From Treponema sp. (GTDB lineage: Bacteria; Spirochaetota; Spirochaetia; Treponematales; Rectinemataceae): 5,008 bases of DNA. The number at the start of each line of letters is the position of its first letter. Position 1 is the stretch's first letter. This document shows positions 1 to 5,008 of the stretch, in pieces. Under the pieces are notes generated by a model. The model saw only the letters and a list, made by a program, of their open reading frames with translations. It ran no database searches and was not told the DNA's origin. Made by a program: the position numbers and the translations under genes. Where the stretch lies: assembly GCA_012516755.1 (NCBI GenBank), contig JAAYWE010000013.1:1-5008 (forward strand), in the 5' to 3' direction.

Positions 1-1443
1 AAAATTGGCTGTCGCTCTTAGCATGCTAGAAAAAAGAGCCTCGGCTTCTAAAGGCGTAGCTGTCATCAGAGGATCATGCAAGAATGCAGAAAATGCGGCC
101 CAAGCGTTGCGTCGCAGAGCAGCGTCCAAGACTATATCTTGAGTAATGGCATGGGGCGCAACCAGAGCTTCGATTTGAGCAGGAAGTCTTCCTGCATCTA
201 CAGGCTGAACGCAATCGCGCTGAAAAAGAGCGTTGGTCTCCACCACTGCTCCCAATGGAAGTCCTTTTATCTGGCCGTGATTTGGCAAATTGGCATTCGT
301 AACAAGCGAACCTAATCCGCAGAGAGCTTTTATGAGCTTTACGCCTTCTTCCCCGGAATGCTTCAGTTCAAATCTATCTCTGCCTTCAGCATAGTTCACT
401 GCTTTTTGCCTGAGCCTCTCGGCATTTTCTATACGCCATGATACAGGTGTCAAAGAGAATTTCCACGATCGAACGGTGTTTGGATCTCGCAGGTACATCC
501 TTCCTGGCATGAATTCGGCTAGATGCCTATCGCCAGCCGCTGCTATCAGACCATAACGCCGAAATAGATCGAATTTGACACGCTCTGCGGAAGCAAAATA
601 GGAATTGAGCCAGCTTTCGCCCTCTGCACCTTCGTATCCTAATTCGAAGTGTTCATCTACAAATGCTCTATAGTGAGGTATTAAATCAACTGTGCCAAAT
701 GATGCACGATCTATCCAGGTAAAATGATTTACTCCAAGCACATTGACTTCGATTTGCTGCATAGTGGCATCCCTTGAATCCGGTATACCGGCGGACCCAA
801 GGCGTTCGCGAACCATCGCTGCTAGCAGCTTGCGCGTCCCAAATACTTCATGACAACATCCAAAGGCCTTGATATCCGGAAAGATTTCGTAAAGTGCGCG
901 AAGGCAAAGTGCCATTGGATTCGTGTAATTTACAACCCATGCTTTAGGACAGAATTCGCATATCGCTCTTCCGATCACTTCATACATTGGGATAGTCCGG
1001 AGCGCTCGCAAAATTCCACCTGGTCCCGTTGTATCGCCCACAGATTGATAGATTCCATATTCTTCGGGCGAATGAACATCTGAAGCCATTTCTGCAAAGG
1101 TACCCGGAAGAATAGAAATGATTACAAAATCAGCATCGCGCAGGGCGCTCTCGAGATCTTCTGCTATTTCGTATCGCCATTTTCCAAGCACATCATCTCT
1201 CTCTCGAAGAGCATTTCCAATTTGCGCATTCGTTTCAGCTGCCTTTTTATCAACATCATAGAGCCGAACAATTCCTCTAAGCGATCCTTCCAAGGCAAGA
1301 TCACTCATTAGTGTCCAAGCCCATCCCCGTGAGCCTCCACCGATATAAGCTATGACGAGATCTAATGGATTATCATTGTCTGCAAAAGGAAAGACATCTT
1401 TCTTATTCTCAGAATCAAAAAAGCGAGAATCATGACTGGCCAT
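1..1443 (-). CDS. lplD: Glycoside hydrolase family 4, probable alpha-galacturonidase (LplD-like), 3' end missing
   Basis: I translated this frame by hand: 481 uninterrupted residues from an ATG at 1443, running off the left edge without a stop. GH4 enzymes cleave glycosides by an unusual NAD+ and Mn2+ dependent oxidation-elimination route, normally in the cytoplasm. Seen in the sequence: a Rossmann NAD-binding start IAYIGGGS (residues 31-38), DTTGPGG (137-143), NYTNPMA (172-178), the metal-site motif CHEV (197-200), GVNH (237-240) with the likely second metal-ligand His240, and GDRHLAEF (304-311). In this family CHEV marks alpha-galacturonidases, whereas CHGH, CHSV and CNVP mark other specificities. 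LplD-type proteins are about 450 residues, so only a few residues are probably missing. The start is firm: a TGA codon lies directly upstream in frame, and AAGGA sits 7 nt before the ATG. About 26 polar residues precede the Rossmann strand, more than is usual. No signal peptide is visible. Family assignment is very secure; the substrate is inferred from the motif, and the gene symbol is tentative. Confidence 0.93.
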   Translation of the reverse strand, partial: MASHDSRFFDSENKKDVFPFADNDNPLDLVIAYIGGGSRGWAWTLMSDLALEGSLRGIVRLYDVDKKAAETNAQIGNALRERDDVLGKWRYEIAEDLESALRDADFVIISILPGTFAEMASDVHSPEEYGIYQSVGDTTGPGGILRALRTIPMYEVIGRAICEFCPKAWVVNYTNPMALCLRALYEIFPDIKAFGCCHEVFGTRKLLAAMVRERLGSAGIPDSRDATMQQIEVNVLGVNHFTWIDRASFGTVDLIPHYRAFVDEHFELGYEGAEGESWLNSYFASAERVKFDLFRRYGLIAAAGDRHLAEFMPGRMYLRDPNTVRSWKFSLTPVSWRIENAERLRQKAVNYAEGRDRFELKHSGEEGVKLIKALCGLGSLVTNANLPNHGQIKGLPLGAVVETNALFQRDCVQPVDAGRLPAQIEALVAPHAITQDIVLDAALRRNAWAAFSAFLHDPLMTATPLEAEALFSSMLRATANF

Positions 1444-1450
1444 TCATTAT

Positions 1451-1455
1451 TCCTT
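1451..1455 (-). promoter_or_regulatory. Ribosome binding site of the GH4 gene
   Basis: On the minus strand AAGGA lies 7 nt upstream of the ATG at 1443. It is the only clear Shine-Dalgarno match among the visible gene starts and fixes the GH4 start. It suggests that GH4 is translated independently of lacI, whose stop codon is 125 bp upstream. Confidence 0.75.
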
Positions 1456-1466
1456 GCATAGAACTT

Positions 1467-1495
1467 AAATGTAAGTGCCCAACAATACTACATTT
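1467..1495. repeat. Inverted repeat A in the lacI-GH4 leader
   Basis: AAATGTA (1467-1473) and TACATTT (1489-1495) are perfect 7-bp inverted arms around a 15-nt spacer, so the half-sites lie 22 bp apart. The repeat sits just upstream of the GH4 ribosome binding site. No T-run follows it in the direction of transcription, so it is not an intrinsic terminator. It could be a regulator-binding site or an mRNA hairpin, but 7-bp AT-rich arms can also arise by chance. Function is unknown. Confidence 0.4.
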
Positions 1496-1521
1496 GCTCT
1501 TAAATGAAAAGGACGAGCAAA
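1493..1521. repeat. Inverted repeat B in the lacI-GH4 leader, overlapping repeat A
   Basis: TTTGCTC (1493-1499) and GAGCAAA (1515-1521) are perfect 7-bp arms, again around a 15-nt spacer. The left arm shares 1493-1495 with the right arm of inverted repeat A. In the mRNA the two hairpins would be adjacent and would compete for three bases. No T-run follows on the minus strand after the 1493 arm, so this is not a simple terminator. Function is unknown. Confidence 0.4.
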
Positions 1522-1568
1522 AAAATCGTGGATAAAGATAAGGCTCGCACCACCAATGCAATCTAATC

Positions 1569-2558
1569 CTATGACGATTGACGAGCTATGAGGGTTGGCG
1601 CCAGTTTGATCATGCTTGGCTCAGGATTGTGCCCATCGATGCGTTCAAAAAGCATAGTTGCACCGAGTTCTCCCATGTATTCGAGGGGCTGCGCAAATGT
1701 AGTTATTGGAATAGGCCAAAAAGCGGCAAATTCACGATCATCATATCCAATGATATGCATATCCTGGGGAATCGAGATTCCAGAAGTTATGGCTCGGTTT
1801 ATTGCTCCAGCTGCCATATAATCGTTTGCACAGAAGACCGCATCCAGATCGGGACAGGCTTTCAATAAGGCATCAAAGCAATAAGAACCGGATTCAGCGC
1901 CAAAATCCCCATACATCACCATTTCCGATGCATCAAAAGGCATACCGCATTCTTCCAGACCTTTTTGAAAACCCAAAAGGCGTTCTTTGCTTGCAAGCCT
2001 GTTTTCGGGGCCTGCTATCATAGCAGGATGCCGTGCTTGCTTAGAAACCAGATGCAACGCAGCCTCTTTTCCACCCTGGAAATCGTCTGGATGGAGAGAT
2101 GGAATAGTAAGATCTACGAAAGTGTTTATCGTCACCAAAGGTATATTGGAAAGATCGAAAGTTTTCGGGCTTATTTCCTGACGCACACCATAAGCTATGA
2201 TGATGCCATCGACTCTTCGCTTGCGTAAGAAATCTATACCCTGAGCCAAATCATAATTAAAGCCGACACCGCTTGTAAAAAGCAGAAAACAATTCTTCTC
2301 ACGAACTATTCTCTCAACACCATGAATTATTCTTGCGGCAAAGACTTCTGTAATGTCAAAAGCAAAAAAACCGATAACCCCCGTGCTCTTGGTTCGAAGA
2401 GCACGTGCGGCAGGATTGGGCTCATAACCGAGTTGCTCAATTGCTTGAAATATTCTCTGTCTCGTAACCTGACTTATAGGACGTTTGCCACTAATTGCGT
2501 GGCTCACCGTCGAGACAGAAACTCCTGCATGCTCTGCTACATCGCGAATAGTTACCAT
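1569..2558 (-). CDS. LacI/PurR-family transcriptional repressor
   Basis: A complete 329-residue regulator of normal family length. Residues 2-47 form the LacI-type helix-turn-helix (TIRDVAEHAGVSVSTVSHAI). They are followed by the hinge helix NPAARALRTKST (48-59), in which Leu54 matches the leucine that wedges into the central CpG of LacI and PurR operators. Residues 60-329 are the periplasmic-binding-protein-like sensor domain, with the family landmarks FCANDYMAAGA (242-252), IIGYDDREFA (269-278) and the C-terminal PTLIARQS. The DNA-contact positions Val15, Ser16 and His20 resemble PurR more than LacI. The ATG is the canonical family start; the ribosome binding site is weak. The gene begins 17 bp after GH31 and lies between the two glycosidases, so it is probably a local, sugar-responsive repressor of this cluster and of itself. 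The effector cannot be read from the sequence. No operator with a central CG was found in the visible gaps, so it probably lies upstream of GH31, outside the window. Confidence 0.95.
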   Translation of the reverse strand: MVTIRDVAEHAGVSVSTVSHAISGKRPISQVTRQRIFQAIEQLGYEPNPAARALRTKSTGVIGFFAFDITEVFAARIIHGVERIVREKNCFLLFTSGVGFNYDLAQGIDFLRKRRVDGIIIAYGVRQEISPKTFDLSNIPLVTINTFVDLTIPSLHPDDFQGGKEAALHLVSKQARHPAMIAGPENRLASKERLLGFQKGLEECGMPFDASEMVMYGDFGAESGSYCFDALLKACPDLDAVFCANDYMAAGAINRAITSGISIPQDMHIIGYDDREFAAFWPIPITTFAQPLEYMGELGATMLFERIDGHNPEPSMIKLAPTLIARQSS

Positions 2559-2575
2559 TCATCTAGAATATCATC

Positions 2576-5008
2576 TTATCTATGTTTATTGCGATAGGCT
2601 CCCTTGACTCTAAGAGAAAGGTGCTCTGGGGCTTTGTCAAGATCAAATACAAGGCTCGTACCCATTTTCATTTCATTCTCGTCATAGAGCATAAAACCAT
2701 CGGGTACGCAAAATCGCCATTCTTTCCCAAAGACTGAGGAATCATATTTATCAGCAACGCCTTCGGTCTGCACTATGTGGAGACAATAATCATTCTCTCC
2801 TTCCACTGTATATTCCATCATCCATCGCCAATGGCTTCCAGGAATAAAATCACTTTCTCCATCGTCTTCGCTATGGATACAAGCAATAGGTAGTAGGCCG
2901 ATATCGCTTTTTTCTGCTGGAGGAATAACAATGAATTCATAACTATTTAAAAGAGATTTGCCAATTGCTTCTATTTTATGAAACGTGGGGATTACCGTAC
3001 CGCATCTGAAGAAGTATTGAATGTCATGAGGGTAATAATCGAAGCTCAATTTCTCTCCGCCCCCATATATAATTTGATGAATCGGATCAAACCAATTTAT
3101 CCCCTTAGGAAGCAGCACCGATACTTCGTCTTTTCCTTGTTCAGGCGGGGCTGGTACAAGAATAGCATCCCCGGCCATCCTATCCAGGCTATCTAATGAA
3201 AGCGAAATATCCTCTGGAAACTCAAGCGCAACAGGGCTTTCCATTGGAATGCCAGTTTCACTTGCGCGAATTGCTAAATCATAGATATATGGCAAAAATC
3301 GGTATCGCATTCGTATAAAATTGCGGATATCCGAAAGCCGGTTTGGATATAGCCATGGTTCGGTTATGCTCCCATCAGGTTTCCATGAGTGCATAACAAA
3401 GCGTGGCTGAAAGACGGCACTCTGGCACCAACGCAGCAATAGCTCCTCGTTCGGCGTTGGGCCAACAAACCCACCAATGTCATGGCCATAGAATGGTAGG
3501 CCACTGAGCCCTAGATTCATCCCCATTGCAATATTGAAGCGGAATGTATCATAGCTGGACACATTATCTCCGGTCCATGTGCGAGCATAGCGCTGAAGCC
3601 CGGCATATCCGGAGCGACTAATCAGCCAAGGCCTTTTGCCAGGATATAAGGACCTTAATGCGCTATAAGATGCTTCCGCCATCTTTATTGGCAAAATATT
3701 CTTGACAGCCTGAATCGGAAGAGACTTATCCTCGATTTCGAATTCGTTATTGTCATTCCACACTCCCGAAATTCCCTTTTCGAGGATATATTTCTTTAGC
3801 GATTTGACCCACCAATCAAAACCTTCTTTTCGGGAAAAATCGACGAATGACGCGCTGTTGCCCCAATAATAGCTTCTTAGGGGAGAGCCATCATTGTCAG
3901 GTATAAAAACCCCATCCTTTGCAAGCTCATCATACCATGGATGATCCAAGAGTATGCCTGGCTTTACATTACAGCAAATTCGATATCCTCTGTTTCTGAG
4001 ATTCTGAATGAAATCTTCCGCATGGGGGAATTTTTTTTCATTCCATACAAAAGTATAGCGCTCGCCATTTTCGGCTTTTGCATAGCCTGAAGAAAAATAC
4101 ATGCCTTCGCAGGGTATATCTTCTTGTTCGACTCGAGCAAAAAATTCAAGGATCCTTTCCTGGGCCTTATCTGGTTCGGTATATCCCATGCTTGAAGTGA
4201 GATAGCCGAAGGAAAACAAAGGAGGAAGAGCTGGCAGGCCACAGATTTTGCAGTATGAGGTTAAGACTTCTCTATAATGATTGCCTGTTATCAGAAAATA
4301 TCCAAAAGGGCCAGATGACAGAACGACATCGTAATAGAATTCGCTTTCGACTCCAAAATTGACTTCATCGACTCGCAGATTTGGGAAATAGAGGCCACAC
4401 ATATTATTGAGAACTCTATTGGTCCTAATAAAGAAAGGCACTGATTTGTAGAGCGGATCGCTTGTTTCGGCATTGTAGCCGAGCGCATCTCTATTGAACA
4501 ATTTGAATAGTCGATTTCGCTTATTGAGCTTTCCGGTCTTTTCTCCTAAACCAAAAAAGGCATCCTCTTGTTCAAGGCGAAAATTGAATTTGCCATATAT
4601 ATCCTGCCTTCCATTGGATGGTGTATCTCCCAGTTGCACTCGAAGAGGATACTGCGGAACCACCAGGTCCTTATGGCCAATCTCGCCTCCGTGAAAGAGC
4701 AAGTTGTTTTCATAAAGATCAACCCTGCTCGTCGCCTTGTCTATCAAAATTATTGTTGAGCCATGCTTTAGCTCATACTGAAAGCCATTTTCAATGACAC
4801 AATCCCAGGATATAGCATCGTCTATATCATTTAGGGAAAGCAATGTCGAATGAGGAATGCTCATCTCTGGCGGCATAATTGACTCATCGAAAACATAAAA
4901 AATCGAAAACAAATTGGAAGCATAGATCACTACTTCGAGCTGACCATTCTCGCCCGAGAATATGGCTTTAGAACCTTCGAGATGATATGAACTGAGATTT
5001 TTTATGAC
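2576..5008 (-). CDS. Glycoside hydrolase family 31 alpha-glycosidase, 5' end missing
   Basis: The frame is open from the right edge to a TAA at 2576-2578, giving 810 visible residues; numbering here starts at the edge. GH31 enzymes are retaining alpha-glycosidases acting on alpha-glucosides, alpha-xylosides or related substrates. Seen: an N-terminal beta-sandwich with FFGLGEKTGKLNKR (151-164), then a (beta/alpha)8 barrel from about residue 262 to 600, then C-terminal beta domains including HSEDDGES (712-719). The nucleophile is Asp419 in GVWNDNNEFE (415-424) and the acid/base is Asp481 in TWTGDN (477-482). Also present are GHDIGGF (508-514) and RWCQSAVFQPRFVMHS (526-541). The DNNE signature replaces the usual DMNE, and there is no YicI-like DFGE, so the substrate is left open. 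A GTG at 4930 could be taken as the start, but the 26 codons upstream of it are open and read like the GH31 N-terminal strand, so the true start probably lies beyond the window. Presence of a signal peptide cannot be judged. The gene ends 17 bp before lacI. Confidence 0.93.
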   Translation of the reverse strand, partial: VIKNLSSYHLEGSKAIFSGENGQLEVVIYASNLFSIFYVFDESIMPPEMSIPHSTLLSLNDIDDAISWDCVIENGFQYELKHGSTIILIDKATSRVDLYENNLLFHGGEIGHKDLVVPQYPLRVQLGDTPSNGRQDIYGKFNFRLEQEDAFFGLGEKTGKLNKRNRLFKLFNRDALGYNAETSDPLYKSVPFFIRTNRVLNNMCGLYFPNLRVDEVNFGVESEFYYDVVLSSGPFGYFLITGNHYREVLTSYCKICGLPALPPLFSFGYLTSSMGYTEPDKAQERILEFFARVEQEDIPCEGMYFSSGYAKAENGERYTFVWNEKKFPHAEDFIQNLRNRGYRICCNVKPGILLDHPWYDELAKDGVFIPDNDGSPLRSYYWGNSASFVDFSRKEGFDWWVKSLKKYILEKGISGVWNDNNEFEIEDKSLPIQAVKNILPIKMAEASYSALRSLYPGKRPWLISRSGYAGLQRYARTWTGDNVSSYDTFRFNIAMGMNLGLSGLPFYGHDIGGFVGPTPNEELLLRWCQSAVFQPRFVMHSWKPDGSITEPWLYPNRLSDIRNFIRMRYRFLPYIYDLAIRASETGIPMESPVALEFPEDISLSLDSLDRMAGDAILVPAPPEQGKDEVSVLLPKGINWFDPIHQIIYGGGEKLSFDYYPHDIQYFFRCGTVIPTFHKIEAIGKSLLNSYEFIVIPPAEKSDIGLLPIACIHSEDDGESDFIPGSHWRWMMEYTVEGENDYCLHIVQTEGVADKYDSSVFGKEWRFCVPDGFMLYDENEMKMGTSLVFDLDKAPEHLSLRVKGAYRNKHR

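Larger units (their letters stand above)
1444..1568 (-). other. 125 bp intergenic leader between lacI and the GH4 gene
   Basis: This is the only sizeable non-coding gap in the window. It holds the GH4 ribosome binding site, two overlapping inverted repeats, a direct repeat CTTAAATG (1464-1471 and 1499-1506), and a run of seven A at 1519-1525 (T on the transcribed strand). I found no good sigma-70 promoter pair: TAGTAT (minus strand, near 1485-1490) is a weak -10 without a matching -35. No palindrome with a central CG of the kind LacI proteins bind is visible. The gap is long for a simple operon junction, so internal control of GH4 is possible but unproven. Confidence 0.5.

Noticed and set aside
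76..315. Plus-strand open frame of 79 codons
   Set aside because: It lies wholly antisense to the GH4 gene, has no recognisable domain, and its composition is that of a reverse-strand shadow.
850..1083. Plus-strand open frame of 77 codons
   Set aside because: It is antisense to conserved GH4 motifs including the NPMA and CHEV region, which explain the sequence fully.
1475..1510. Sigma-70 promoter for GH4 with TAGTAT as -10
   Set aside because: TAGTAT matches 4 of 6 consensus bases, and no TTGACA-like hexamer lies 16-18 bp upstream of it.
1519..1553. Possible intrinsic terminator after lacI (GTGG/CCAC stem followed by seven T on the minus strand)
   Set aside because: The stem is only 4 bp (1550-1553 with 1528-1531) with an 18-nt loop, too weak for a terminator. 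A longer GCGAGC/GCTCG pairing would leave the T-run inside the loop.
2322..2597. Plus-strand open frame of 91 codons crossing the GH31-lacI junction
   Set aside because: It is antisense to the conserved LacI helix-turn-helix and has no ribosome binding site or recognisable protein.
3964..4242. Second minus-strand open frame inside GH31
   Set aside because: It is an alternative frame within the conserved GH31 barrel and shows no domain of its own.
4862..4876. Alternative GH31 ATG starts at 4876 and 4864
   Set aside because: Neither has a good ribosome binding site, and both would remove the N-terminal beta strands that the upstream frame encodes.

Overview
The window is a bacterial carbohydrate-use locus read entirely on the minus strand. 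In transcription order it holds a glycoside hydrolase family 31 enzyme (truncated at the right edge), a LacI/PurR-type repressor, and a glycoside hydrolase family 4 enzyme (truncated at the left edge). GH31 and lacI are 17 bp apart and probably share a transcript. A 125 bp gap separates lacI from the GH4 gene. That gap has a good ribosome binding site and two overlapping inverted repeats, but no convincing promoter or terminator.

Base composition looks moderate, in the mid-40s percent GC by eye. No phylogenetic marker is present, so I do not name an organism. A plant-polysaccharide-degrading bacterium (a spirochaete, a clostridial Firmicute or similar) fits the gene types, but this is only inference. 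The coding frames are intact and densely packed, with no mobile element, RNA gene or CRISPR array visible.

The most informative detail is the Cys-His-Glu-Val motif of the GH4 protein. From established knowledge, this motif marks the alpha-galacturonidase (LplD-like) branch of GH4 rather than the alpha-glucosidase, alpha-galactosidase or phospho-beta-glucosidase branches. The GH31 protein carries both catalytic aspartates, but its nucleophile signature is W-N-D-N-N-E instead of the usual W-x-D-M-N-E. This sets it apart from classic alpha-glucosidases and from YicI-type alpha-xylosidases. The two enzymes probably act in the cytoplasm on an imported oligosaccharide that contains alpha-linked residues, at least one of them possibly galacturonic acid. 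The LacI protein would sense the sugar or a breakdown product. Transport genes would be expected outside the window.

I do not see evidence for a wholly new kind of system. The unusual points are the pairing of these two enzyme types, the divergent GH31 signature, and the structured leader before the GH4 gene.
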